From: UBA1876 sp003446665
Lineage (GTDB): Bacteria; Synergistota; Synergistia; Synergistales; Thermovirgaceae
Length of the DNA stretch: 64,000 nt
Assembly (NCBI GenBank): GCA_040616305.1
Contig: CP159918.1
Location: 1,302,001-1,366,000 of the forward strand
Reading direction: 5' to 3'
Position numbers and translations under genes: made by a program. This document shows, piece by piece, positions 43,870 through 52,092 of this stretch (the stretch's first letter is position 1; each line of letters opens with the position of its first letter). A model generated the notes under the pieces. The model was not told where the DNA came from. It did not search any database and was given only the letters and a program-made list of their open reading frames with translations.

Positions 43870-44577
43870 TCAGTCCGTCTTCCTGCCACCGAAAAGGGCT
43901 GTTCCTATCCTGATCATAGTACTACCTTCTTCCACTGCTATTTCGAAATCATTGCTCATCCCCATCGATAATTCAGGTAAATTCACTCCCAGTCGAGTAG
44001 AGATTTCATCCCTGAGACATCTCAACCGTGAGAAAGAACGCCTCAAAACGCCTTCATCCTCCGTAAAAGGGGCTATGCCCATAAAGCCCTCAAGCCGCAG
44101 ACCTGGACACGAACCAATTACGTACTCAGCTAATTCCTCGGCATCCGAAGGATCCACGCCATGTTTGGACTCCTCCTGCGAGATATTTGCTTCTATCAAG
44201 ACCGGGAACGGGCCTTTTTTGTCCGTCATAAGGCGCTGCAATGTATCGGCAAGTCGTTTAGTCGAAAGGCTTTGGATACAGGAAAACACCTCCAGGGCTT
44301 TTTTGGCCTTGTTTCGTTGCAAATAGCCCACCATATGCCAGGATATGTCCAGGTCTTCAGGCCACTGAAGTCTTTTTCCCACGGCTTCCTGTACCCTGTT
44401 CTCTCCGATGGCATCGACTCCACAACGGACAGCCTCGACCATTTCTTCAACGGTCCTCGTTTTAGTCACCGCCACAAGCCGTACTGTCCTTTTGCCTTGT
44501 CCGGACTTTACCAACGCTTCTTCGATTTTCCTTCTTGTTTCCAGCACCCTTTCGGCAATGGAAAGGGAGTCTACCAT
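43870..44577 (-). CDS. yggS: YggS family pyridoxal-phosphate homeostasis protein
   Basis: PLP-binding TIM-barrel protein that helps balance vitamin B6 and amino acid pools. It has 235 residues. PLP Lys lies in VRLVAVTKTRTVEEM (about 37). Other motifs are IGENRVQEAVGK, WHMVGYLQRNKAKK (usually HFIGHLQSNK) and LSMGMSNDFEIAVEEGSTMIRIGTALFG in two pieces. It overlaps the adaptor gene upstream by seven bases and precedes divIVA by 48 bp. Confidence 0.95.
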   Translation of the reverse strand: MVDSLSIAERVLETRRKIEEALVKSGQGKRTVRLVAVTKTRTVEEMVEAVRCGVDAIGENRVQEAVGKRLQWPEDLDISWHMVGYLQRNKAKKALEVFSCIQSLSTKRLADTLQRLMTDKKGPFPVLIEANISQEESKHGVDPSDAEELAEYVIGSCPGLRLEGFMGIAPFTEDEGVLRRSFSRLRCLRDEISTRLGVNLPELSMGMSNDFEIAVEEGSTMIRIGTALFGGRKTD

Positions 44578-45524
44578 ATTCTAATCACTCCTTCCTTGCC
44601 CTTTTCGCCATGGGCAAGCACGGTTTCTCCCGGAGAAAGCCCCGAGGTAACCAGAAACCGTCCCTTTTGCAGAGGCATACCCCTGATTTCCCTCGAACGC
44701 GAAGTATCACCTTCAACATGGTAAACCCAGAGTTTTCCACTCCTTGTAAAAACGGCGCTTTCCGGAATAACTACGCCCTTTCGCTCTCCAAGATAAAGCA
44801 GGTAGTTTTCCTTTCTTGACAGAATCAACGACTCGGGGAAAAAGGGTAGAGTCAGGTACATCTTTACAACTTTTCCCATGGATTTGACGGCCCTTATTTC
44901 AGCTTCAAAGGGCAGGGCCGTTTCGCTTTTTTTCAAATACAACCTGTGACTTGCGATCTCCTCTTCCAGCCCGCTCACCGCTTCGAGATAAGCCAAAGCC
45001 CTGAGAGGCTGCGGCTGATAAACTATCTTCCCTACCGGGTCGCCTTTTTCCAGCATGGCACCTTCGGAAATCAGTTTCAATGAAGATACCTTCGGGAAAC
45101 GCGACATCCCTTGCCATAGCGTGTTGTATCCCCATCGCCCTTCCATGCCGTCCAAACCGGCTACGAAATACCCCGGAGATTCCACCGTCAACGCATAGGT
45201 CTTGCCGTTTGCAGCATCGATCATGGCCACAGTGTCCTTGCCGGCCGCGTAAAAAGGTCCAGGCCCTTCCGGGTACCGGACACGTCCCCCGAAAGGGGAG
45301 TGTACGACCTGTTCGCGCCATAAAAGCACCACTTCAACTGGAACCTGGTCGCTGTGAACATAGGGTTTGGCCACTACCAGGTCCGGTCTTTGATCAAGGT
45401 AACGTTTCCACCAGGCCCCGTAAACAAACAAGGATGCTCCTGCGATACAAAACACGCAAACAAAATAGACAAATTGCAATATTCGTTTCCTTGCCACCTG
45501 CCCCTCCCGTTCGTCAACGGCCAT
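44571..45524 (-). CDS. HlyD-family periplasmic adaptor-like protein
   Basis: Membrane-fusion-type protein: basic N-terminus, one transmembrane helix (about residues 16-35), then an extracytoplasmic part. That part contains two lipoyl/beta-barrel-like halves (VVHSPFGGRVRY; ISEGAMLEKGDPVGKIVY) around a short coiled coil. A C-terminal barrel includes ESAVFTRSGKLWVYHVEGD and SPGETVLAHGEKG. No ABC or RND transporter gene accompanies it; it is fused positionally to yggS (7-bp overlap). The start at 45524 follows AAGGAGAG. A cell-envelope or division-linked role is suggested by the neighbours but not shown. Confidence 0.8.
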   Translation of the reverse strand: MAVDEREGQVARKRILQFVYFVCVFCIAGASLFVYGAWWKRYLDQRPDLVVAKPYVHSDQVPVEVVLLWREQVVHSPFGGRVRYPEGPGPFYAAGKDTVAMIDAANGKTYALTVESPGYFVAGLDGMEGRWGYNTLWQGMSRFPKVSSLKLISEGAMLEKGDPVGKIVYQPQPLRALAYLEAVSGLEEEIASHRLYLKKSETALPFEAEIRAVKSMGKVVKMYLTLPFFPESLILSRKENYLLYLGERKGVVIPESAVFTRSGKLWVYHVEGDTSRSREIRGMPLQKGRFLVTSGLSPGETVLAHGEKGKEGVIRIW

Positions 45525-45638
45525 TTTTATTCCGCTCTCCTTCAGGAACCGACCTGAAAAAACCTGAAAAGACGGGGTTTCCATACAATTGTATCGTCAT
45601 TTGAACACTTGCCATGGCTTTTATGGTGTTGCATCGGC

Positions 45639-46613
45639 TCATGATCCTGCTTCCCCGAGCACCTCCGGGTTAAGCAAGGATTTGGGTCTCAAGCCAGAAG
45701 CAACCCGTCTTACATTCTCCACCACAAAGTCGGAGATTTTTTCAAAAGCCGCATCGGTTATACCGCCTATGTGAGGTGTCACAACTACCCGCGGATCTGA
45801 AAGGAGAGGGTCCCCAGGGTCTGCGGGCTCATTCCAGAAAACGTCCAGACCTGCACCGGCTAAAATCCCTTCATCGAGGGCTCTTTCAAGGGCACCCCTT
45901 TCGACGAGATTCGCTCTTCCCACATTGATGAAATAACTACCCTTGGAAAGTAAAGAGAAAAACTCATCGCCGGCAAAACCCCGTGTCGCATCGTTCAGTT
46001 CCAAAGCCAGAAAGACAAACCTGCTGCCCGTAAGGGCCGGCTTTAAACCGTCGAAACCGTGCAATTCCTGAAGACCCAGGTTTTTCAGTTCGGGCCTTAA
46101 TGTCCTGTTGACTCCCGTAATGGCGACTCCGAAACCCGAAAGACGTTCCACGATACATTGCCCTACATTGCCGAGACCGATAACGGTGGATTTCTTGCCC
46201 CACAAAGAGACACCCTGGGGCGCATAAAGCCTTTTTTTTCCCAGGTTCTGCAAGGCCCTGTGATATCTGCGTGTCAGAAGCAGCAAATGCAGTATCGCAA
46301 TTTCGGCCACTCCCTCGGCGTTGCCCGTTCCTCGCGAGGGAACATTGCAGACGAGCACTTTCTTCCTGTTGCAGGCTTCGATATCTATCAATTCCACGCC
46401 GACTCCCCACTGTTGTACCAGACGGAGTCGGGAAGAGACTTCGAGAAGATCTCCGGAAACGGGCATAGGACCCGTAATCAGGATTTCGGCGTCTTTTATG
46501 GCCTCGAAGAGGTCGGCCTCTGTCGCCGCTACGGAAAGCACATGCCCATCAAGGAGCGGACGAAAAAAGGGCAACAGTTTTTCGAAAGCTTTTCCTCCAA
46601 AAAGGATATTCAT
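45639..46613 (-). CDS. D-isomer-specific 2-hydroxyacid dehydrogenase
   Basis: NAD(P)-dependent reductase of 2-oxoacids to D-2-hydroxyacids. It has 324 residues. The dinucleotide loop is VIGLGNVGQCIVERLSGFG. The catalytic trio sits in INVGRANLVERGALERAL (Arg), the Glu of AGLDVFWNEPADPGDPL, and VVVTPHIGGITDAAFE (His). The start follows GGAGGTGCGATTT. D-3-phosphoglycerate and glyoxylate/hydroxypyruvate reductases share this pattern. The absence of a C-terminal ACT domain makes serA less certain. A 4-hydroxy-2-oxoglutarate-aldolase-like gene two genes away makes glyoxylate or pyruvate plausible substrates. Confidence 0.9.
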   Translation of the reverse strand: MNILFGGKAFEKLLPFFRPLLDGHVLSVAATEADLFEAIKDAEILITGPMPVSGDLLEVSSRLRLVQQWGVGVELIDIEACNRKKVLVCNVPSRGTGNAEGVAEIAILHLLLLTRRYHRALQNLGKKRLYAPQGVSLWGKKSTVIGLGNVGQCIVERLSGFGVAITGVNRTLRPELKNLGLQELHGFDGLKPALTGSRFVFLALELNDATRGFAGDEFFSLLSKGSYFINVGRANLVERGALERALDEGILAGAGLDVFWNEPADPGDPLLSDPRVVVTPHIGGITDAAFEKISDFVVENVRRVASGLRPKSLLNPEVLGEAGS

Positions 46614-46664
46614 AAATCGCACCTCCAAAAATTACAGCAAAACCCCTCCAAAAACCCGGGCTGA

Positions 46665-47597
46665 TTATAGACTTTCGTCTAGATCAAGGGCTTTTTGTTC
46701 ACCGGAAGAAAGTTCTCTGCCCAGGCCGAGTAGTCCCTTCATTTGCAGGGCGTTCTTCACGGCGTAGTCACGGTAGCAATTGTTGAACATCACATAGACT
46801 CGCTCGGAGGAACCGGCGAGTCTGACTGCTTCCTCCGCAAAGGTCCTGAGTTCTGCCAAATCATAGCGGTAAGCGAATCTTTCCGCGACAGATACGCCCT
46901 TTTTCATCCAGGCCGCGCTGTTTCTTCCATGAAATCTCAGGACCACCGCCCATGTAGCCGTTACATGCGGCTCGAAAGGGACTGTCCAAAGCAGCTTTGG
47001 TTCATCTACGACAACGTAGGCCATGTTCTCTTCCCGTAAAAGTTCCAGCAGTTTTTCCTTGGCCGATGTTTCCATCCATGAATTGTGCCTTATCTCCACC
47101 GCAGCTTTTATTGGACGGCAGAGCACGGCCAGCCTCCTGATATATTCCAGCCCTGCCTTGCTATAGACAAAAGTGGACGGGAACTGGAACAAAAGATACC
47201 CTAACCTTCCCATCCTGTGAAGGATCATGACCCGTTCGTAGAATATGTCCCAGAGGGTCCTCCGCTGCTCTTTTGTTAAATCCTGCAGGCGAATCCGTTT
47301 CCCGGCCGTGTCTTCTTGAAACTTTACGGGAAGAACCTTGGGACTTACGGCATGGTGGGTGAAAAGTCCAAAAGACTTGATATTGAAAATAAAATCGGGA
47401 GGAGTCCTCGATACCCACTGATATAATACCGGTTCCGAAGGTATGGCGTAGAAACTGCTGTCGATCTCCACAGTGTCGAAATGCCTGGCGTAAAATTTAA
47501 GGCGGGAGGCCGCATCACGGGCTTGTGGCGGATACCATCCGCTAGACAGCAGATTCTTGTCGCTCCATGAACATGTACCCACGCGGACTTCGCTCAT
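46665..47597 (-). CDS. DUF72 family protein (YecE-like)
   Basis: TIM-barrel protein of unknown biochemical role. It has 310 residues. Signature segments: VRVGTCSWSDKNLLSSGWYPP, HFDTVEIDSSFYAIPSE, DFIFNIKSFGLFTHH and YVMFNNCYRDYAVKNALQMK (the FNNCY/N motif of DUF72). The start follows GGAGGGAAGA. It is divergent from the aldolase-like gene and 51 bp upstream of the hydroxyacid dehydrogenase, possibly co-transcribed with it. Confidence 0.92.
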   Translation of the reverse strand: MSEVRVGTCSWSDKNLLSSGWYPPQARDAASRLKFYARHFDTVEIDSSFYAIPSEPVLYQWVSRTPPDFIFNIKSFGLFTHHAVSPKVLPVKFQEDTAGKRIRLQDLTKEQRRTLWDIFYERVMILHRMGRLGYLLFQFPSTFVYSKAGLEYIRRLAVLCRPIKAAVEIRHNSWMETSAKEKLLELLREENMAYVVVDEPKLLWTVPFEPHVTATWAVVLRFHGRNSAAWMKKGVSVAERFAYRYDLAELRTFAEEAVRLAGSSERVYVMFNNCYRDYAVKNALQMKGLLGLGRELSSGEQKALDLDESL

Positions 47598-47651
47598 TCT
47601 TCCCTCCGTCACACCGCTTCGGATAACCGGGTAAAGTACTCAAGAGAGTCA

Positions 47652-47680
47652 TTGCACCGGCCTAGTACATGGTCTATTCT
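47652..47680 (+). promoter_or_regulatory. Promoter of the aldolase-flavodoxin pair
   Basis: TTGCAC, exactly 17 bp, TATTCT; about 39 bp from the -10 to the start codon at 47719. Confidence 0.68.
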
Positions 47681-47718
47681 TGAACATAATTCTTTTCATT
47701 GAAAGGACGTATGACTCT

Positions 47719-48621
47719 ATGATACTACAGGGCATGTTCGCACCCATCCCCACACCCTTCGAGGACAGCGGAAAAATTCACTTCGGCGCCCTCGAAGAAA
47801 ACATCCGTCACTGGTCAAACACCTCCCTTGACGGTCTCGTCATCGCCGGATCCAACGGAGAATGGCCTCTTCTCAGTTTTTCAGAAAAGCTAGAGCTATT
47901 CAAGGCTTCTGTCAGGTTTTCCGGCAACGCACTCACGATAATAGCAGGAACCCATTGCGCCTCGACGGAAGAGACCATCAAACTTAGCACAGCCGCAGCC
48001 GAGGCGGGCTGTGACGCCGTGCTGGTTCTGCCTCCTCATTATTACAAAGGTCAGAACACTCCCGGAGTTATAATGAACTATTTCAGCAGAGTCGCCGATG
48101 CTTCACCCATACCCGTCGTCTTGTACAACATGCCCGCAAACACTGGATGGAACCTGGACTGGCGCATGGCGTCCGAACTTTCCAGGCACGAAAACATCAT
48201 CGGTATCAAGGATAGTTCCGGTGATATCGTCCAGATCTCGCAAATATGCAAAAATGCCGAAGAAAATTTCAGCGTTTTCGCCGGATCGGGAAGTTTCTTG
48301 CTTCCTTCCCTTGTCGTAGGATGCAAGGGAGCTACAATGGGTGTAGCCAACCTTTTCCCCGAGGCCTGCCGCGCTATTTTCGAAGCCTTCAGAAAGAAAG
48401 AGCTGGATCGGGCCAGGAGTATCCAGCTTGCCCTCCTGGACATCAACCAGGCGGTCACCAAGCGTTTCGGAGTTCCGGGACTTAAAGCAGCAATGGATCA
48501 TGCAGGTCTTTACGGGGGTCCTCCAAGATCCCCACTCGAATCGGTCGACGAAGACACGCGTCGTGAGATAGTGAGAATTTACGATAATTTCGAAAATTTC
48601 TATAGGGAGGAATCACTATGA
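47719..48621 (+). CDS. DapA/HOGA superfamily aldolase, closest to 4-hydroxy-2-oxoglutarate aldolase
   Basis: Schiff-base aldolase of 300 residues with Lys164 (IGIKDSSGD) and Tyr136 (PVVLYNMPANTG). The substrate motif is GSNGEWP rather than the GTTGE of dihydrodipicolinate synthase. Together with AVTKRFGVPGLKAAMD and LYGGPPRSPL, this resembles animal HOGA1, which splits 4-hydroxy-2-oxoglutarate to glyoxylate and pyruvate. That assignment is from remembered sequence and is tentative; a lysine-pathway role is less likely. The start at 47719 fits the barrel's first strand; an ATG 13 codons upstream lacks a ribosome site. The flavodoxin-like gene begins within its last codon. Confidence 0.82.
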   Translation: MILQGMFAPIPTPFEDSGKIHFGALEENIRHWSNTSLDGLVIAGSNGEWPLLSFSEKLELFKASVRFSGNALTIIAGTHCASTEETIKLSTAAAEAGCDAVLVLPPHYYKGQNTPGVIMNYFSRVADASPIPVVLYNMPANTGWNLDWRMASELSRHENIIGIKDSSGDIVQISQICKNAEENFSVFAGSGSFLLPSLVVGCKGATMGVANLFPEACRAIFEAFRKKELDRARSIQLALLDINQAVTKRFGVPGLKAAMDHAGLYGGPPRSPLESVDEDTRREIVRIYDNFENFYREESL

Positions 48622-49172
48622 AAAAAATACTGGTTTTCCTTGGAAGCCCCAGAAAAAACGGAAACACTGAAAAGCTCGCCAAAGCCTTCGCAGAAGGGGC
48701 ACGAGAAAACGGGGCCGAGGTAGATTTTTTCAGACTCTCCGAAAAATCGATAAAACCATGCGTGGACTGCCGTAAATGTTGGGAAACAGGTAAACCCTGC
48801 GTAATTGAAGACGACATGTATGAAGCCTACAAAGCCATAGATGACGCCGAGGTACTGGTTTTTTGCTCACCTGTCTATTGGTATGCCTGGAGCGCCCAGA
48901 TAAAGCCCCTCTGGGACAGGCTCTTGCCCTATTGTTCGGACAAGGCACCGAAAACGCTCAAAAACAAGGGATGTGTCCTTATCGCGGCAGCAGGCGACGT
49001 AACCAGGGATGTCTTCAATGGAATGGATTTTGCCCTTGAAAAATCGGCAGGTCTTTTGGGAATGCGAATTCTGGGCGGCGTACGCGCATCAGGAGTTTAC
49101 GGGCCCGATGATGTCGAAAACACCGGTTGGCCAGCCCAGGCCAGAGAGCTCGGAAAAGATTGCGCCAAATAA
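48618..49172 (+). CDS. NADPH-dependent FMN reductase / flavodoxin-fold protein
   Basis: Flavodoxin-like oxidoreductase of 184 residues. The FMN phosphate loop is VFLGSPRKNGNTEKLAKA, and the second FMN region is VFCSPVYWYAWSAQIKPLWDR. A cysteine-containing insert CVDCRKCWETGKPC follows SIKP, as in the iron-sulfur flavoprotein-like/NAD(P)H oxidoreductase group. Its ATG overlaps the aldolase stop (ATGA), so the two are translationally coupled. The reductant and substrate are unknown. Confidence 0.88.
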   Translation: MKKILVFLGSPRKNGNTEKLAKAFAEGARENGAEVDFFRLSEKSIKPCVDCRKCWETGKPCVIEDDMYEAYKAIDDAEVLVFCSPVYWYAWSAQIKPLWDRLLPYCSDKAPKTLKNKGCVLIAAAGDVTRDVFNGMDFALEKSAGLLGMRILGGVRASGVYGPDDVENTGWPAQARELGKDCAK

Positions 49173-49305
49173 CACGACTAAAGAGCCGATCAATCCGGAA
49201 ATAACCGCTTTAAAAAGCTCCTTCAAAACGTGGCTTTATCGGCCAGGACAAAACAAAGCGGAATACCGGCAAACCAGCTCAAAAGCAAGTTTTCGCGTCT
49301 TTTCC

Positions 49306-49343
49306 CAAAGAGGCCGGGAGCGAATATGCCCCCGGCCTCTTTG
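49306..49343. terminator. Weak hairpin between converging genes
   Basis: CAAAGAGGCCGGG pairs with CCCGGCCTCTTTG across an 11-12-base loop; only three T residues follow on each strand. It lies between the flavodoxin-like gene and the AcoX-like gene, which converge. Confidence 0.6.
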
Positions 49344-49357
49344 ACGACCGAGGCTGA

Positions 49358-50479
49358 CTAGTACGAAACAGGGTACATGCTTGTCTCGCGATAACCCGTA
49401 ACCACCGGCCATGGGCCCGCCAGCATCATATCGAGTTTCAAGTCTCCGGTATCCACGAGAAGCGGCCTTCCCCCGAGTGAAGCAATCTTCTGCGAAGTAG
49501 CAGCCACTATTATGTTCTCCTTACCGACGATCTTTATCACACTCGAGCCTATCTGTTGGTTGCCTCTGCCGAAAATGTGACCCTGACCTCCAATAGGGCT
49601 CACAATTATCCCGCATCGTTCTTTTTGCGCCAGTTCAAGGATTTCCCTCTCGGTCAGGTCAGAAGCCAAAAGACGCCCGTCTTTAACGGCATCTACCCCG
49701 AGCAGGGTTTTTCTGATTCCGAGGAGCCTTGCAATCTCCCTTATCGTCGTCCCAGGGCCCAGGAAATATGTTTTTCCCGGGCTCATTCTTTCGACCACTT
49801 CAGCCGCGACGGCCTGTTGCGAAAGGCTTTCAGACGGGGAAGATCCGGCTTTAGGCCCCTGGACCCTTTTTTTATCCTGTGGGACTGCAAGGTAGCCGAA
49901 AAGACGGGACCTGAGACAATCTTTTCTGAAGGCGTTCTCGTCGATGTCCATGACTTCCTTTTCCACCGTCCTTGGCCGACCGGTCCCGAAAAGGAAGTTT
50001 CTCGCTATTTCACCAGCTTTTACCGGATTTATAGCAAAAACACCGGAGTGTATCTTTACCCCCGCTGGTATTCCAAGTGCCGGAATATCAGTACCTACGG
50101 CCCTGCATATGTCCCGTGCCGTGCCGTCACCACCCGCAAAAAGCAAAAGCTCCACGCCGCTTCGGGCCATCAGACTTGCGGCTTCTTCCGTATTTTTCCC
50201 GGTAGAAAGGGTCCCCGGAAATCTATCGTATATGATCCTGAAAGGTAGCCCTGCTTCTGCAACGGCTTGTTCACCCATGGAAACACGACACGTAAGGACT
50301 TCTATCTCATCCCTGTGAGACAGAAGGATTTCAAGAGCTTCGCGCGCCCTCTCATTAGCGTGGGGAACGGCACCGCGTCTCAAGGCCTCTTCATATGTAT
50401 CCCGACCATCGGTCCCCTTGAGCCCGACGGAACCGCCCATACCTGCAATGGGGTTTACAACGAGCCCCAGCCTTTTCAT
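49358..50479 (-). CDS. AcoX-like ATP-NAD kinase family protein
   Basis: It has 373 residues with the kinase loop LLLFAGGDGTARDICRA and the opening LGLVVNPIAGMGGSVGLKGTD. SPIGGQGHIFGRGNQQIG lies near the C-terminus, the pattern of the ATP-NAD kinase AcoX group found in catabolic operons rather than of housekeeping NadK. The function of AcoX proteins is unsettled; an NAD(H) or small-molecule kinase role is inferred. It overlaps the stop of the GcvPB-like gene by four bases and is the last of five co-directional genes. Confidence 0.85.
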   Translation of the reverse strand: MKRLGLVVNPIAGMGGSVGLKGTDGRDTYEEALRRGAVPHANERAREALEILLSHRDEIEVLTCRVSMGEQAVAEAGLPFRIIYDRFPGTLSTGKNTEEAASLMARSGVELLLFAGGDGTARDICRAVGTDIPALGIPAGVKIHSGVFAINPVKAGEIARNFLFGTGRPRTVEKEVMDIDENAFRKDCLRSRLFGYLAVPQDKKRVQGPKAGSSPSESLSQQAVAAEVVERMSPGKTYFLGPGTTIREIARLLGIRKTLLGVDAVKDGRLLASDLTEREILELAQKERCGIIVSPIGGQGHIFGRGNQQIGSSVIKIVGKENIIVAATSQKIASLGGRPLLVDTGDLKLDMMLAGPWPVVTGYRETSMYPVSY

Positions 50480-52059
50480 TCTTCCTGTTTTACCTCACGT
50501 TTTTTAGGTTTGAAATAACCGTCATATTTTTTCCTGTAGGACCTCCAGGTTATAGCCCACCTGGATGGGTCATCCATGTAGTCATGGTCCACTTGGTGAA
50601 TCGTGCTTCGGTGCGGTGCGGCTTTAACCTTTTCTGGGTCCGAATAGGCCTCGCCTGCGACGTGCTCAAGAATTGCCAAATATTCGTCCAGTTCGTCCTT
50701 CGAATAAGACTCGGTTGGCTCAATGGTAAAAGGCTCCGGGATTATCCATGGCTCATGGCTTGTCCAGTAATGAACACCGAAATCAAACATGCGCCTTTGT
50801 ATATCCTCCGTGGTTACACCTGTTTCTTTTGTCAAACGTTCCCAGCTGTAACGGACCTGCTCCATCCTCAACTCGCCTTCGGCGTAGGGAGCGGAGGCTC
50901 CCTTTATACCAAGGATTCTCCTGAAGACATAGTTGTTATTCAGCACCGCGACTTTTGCCGCCTCGACTATCCCATCTGCCCCGAGGCTTCGGATCCATGC
51001 GTAGGCTCTCAAGATCGCCGGTATTACTCCGTAGAAATCCTTGACCTTCCCTATCGTGCAAGGCACATCGTAATCGAGGAAATAACTGTTACGAACCTCG
51101 TCATAAGAGACAAGAGGCACAGGAAGGAACTTTGCCAGTTCTTCCCTTACGCCCACAACCCCGGAACCCGGCCCGCCGCATCCGTGAGGCGAAGAGAAGG
51201 TTTTGTGAAGGTTGAAAAAGCACAGATCAAAACCTGCCTCCCTGGCGCGTGTAATACCCATAATCCCGTTCAGGTTCGCCTGGTCGTAGCTGCAAAGGCC
51301 GCCCGCCTCGTGGACGATATCGGTAAATTCCTTTATCAGCGAGTTATAGATTCCGATGTCCTCAGGGTTGGTTATCAAAAGGGCAGCGGTTCGCTCGGAA
51401 ACGGCGGCCTTCAATGCTTCTATGTCAGGCCGGCCGTCTTCTCCGGGATATATAGTTATTACCTTGAATCCTTTTAGCTTGCCCACCGCTGCATTGGAGG
51501 GGTGGGAAAAAATTGTCGTTATGATCTCGTCCCTCTTGCCCGATTCACCTTTGTTGTCGATCCATTTCCTGATTATTGAAGCAATAGTAAAAAGAGCATG
51601 AGAGCCTCCACCAGGATGGAAGGTGAATCGGTCCATTCCGGAAATTTCACGGAGAAAGAGGTCCGTTTCATGGACCATCTTTAACAGCCCCTGTACAGTA
51701 GATTCATCCTGGCGGGGGTGAAGTTCCGCGACTTTCGGATCGGCGGTCAGCTGATCGTTTATTTTGGGACTATATTTCATCGTGCAAGTACCCTGCCCTA
51801 TATCTATGTTCAGGTCCGCTCCGAGGTTTTCCTGGGAAAGCCTCAGGAAATGTTTTAAGACACGCATCTGAGCCATTTCAGGGAGATTCGGGGCTTCGCT
51901 CCGTCTCATTTCCTGTGGTATACACGAATCTTGGATACTTTCTTCGAAATCGGGTACGAGGATACCGCGCTCCCCCCGCCTGGAAAGCTCATATATGATC
52001 GGCTCATCCCATCGAGCCTGGTGAAAATCCCTGATTTTGGCTCTGGTGTTCATTCCCAT
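50476..52059 (-). CDS. Divergent GcvPB-like PLP decarboxylase subunit
   Basis: PLP-dependent subunit related to glycine dehydrogenase (decarboxylating) subunit 2. It has 527 residues, longer than the usual 480-490 because of an N-terminal extension (about 30-40 residues) and a Lys-rich tail. PLP Lys286 lies in CFFNLHKTFSSPHGCGGPG, and the CTMKYSPK segment is kept. However, the segment I recall as SAHGTNPAS in GcvPB reads FSHPSNAA (about 184-191). The PHGGGGPG loop has a Cys, and the LGSCTMKY lead-in is GQGTCTMKY. It is coupled to the GcvPA-like gene 33 bp upstream. gcvT, gcvH and lpd are not nearby, so it may act on something other than free glycine. Confidence 0.85.
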   Translation of the reverse strand: MGMNTRAKIRDFHQARWDEPIIYELSRRGERGILVPDFEESIQDSCIPQEMRRSEAPNLPEMAQMRVLKHFLRLSQENLGADLNIDIGQGTCTMKYSPKINDQLTADPKVAELHPRQDESTVQGLLKMVHETDLFLREISGMDRFTFHPGGGSHALFTIASIIRKWIDNKGESGKRDEIITTIFSHPSNAAVGKLKGFKVITIYPGEDGRPDIEALKAAVSERTAALLITNPEDIGIYNSLIKEFTDIVHEAGGLCSYDQANLNGIMGITRAREAGFDLCFFNLHKTFSSPHGCGGPGSGVVGVREELAKFLPVPLVSYDEVRNSYFLDYDVPCTIGKVKDFYGVIPAILRAYAWIRSLGADGIVEAAKVAVLNNNYVFRRILGIKGASAPYAEGELRMEQVRYSWERLTKETGVTTEDIQRRMFDFGVHYWTSHEPWIIPEPFTIEPTESYSKDELDEYLAILEHVAGEAYSDPEKVKAAPHRSTIHQVDHDYMDDPSRWAITWRSYRKKYDGYFKPKKREVKQEE

Positions 52060-52092
52060 TTTTTTCAGCTCCCCTTCACACTTCTTCGCTGG

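Noticed and set aside
47719..48621. dapA (lysine pathway) for the aldolase gene
   Set aside because: GSNGE replaces the GTTGE motif, and the C-terminal stretches favour the HOGA-like branch; kept as a generic superfamily call.
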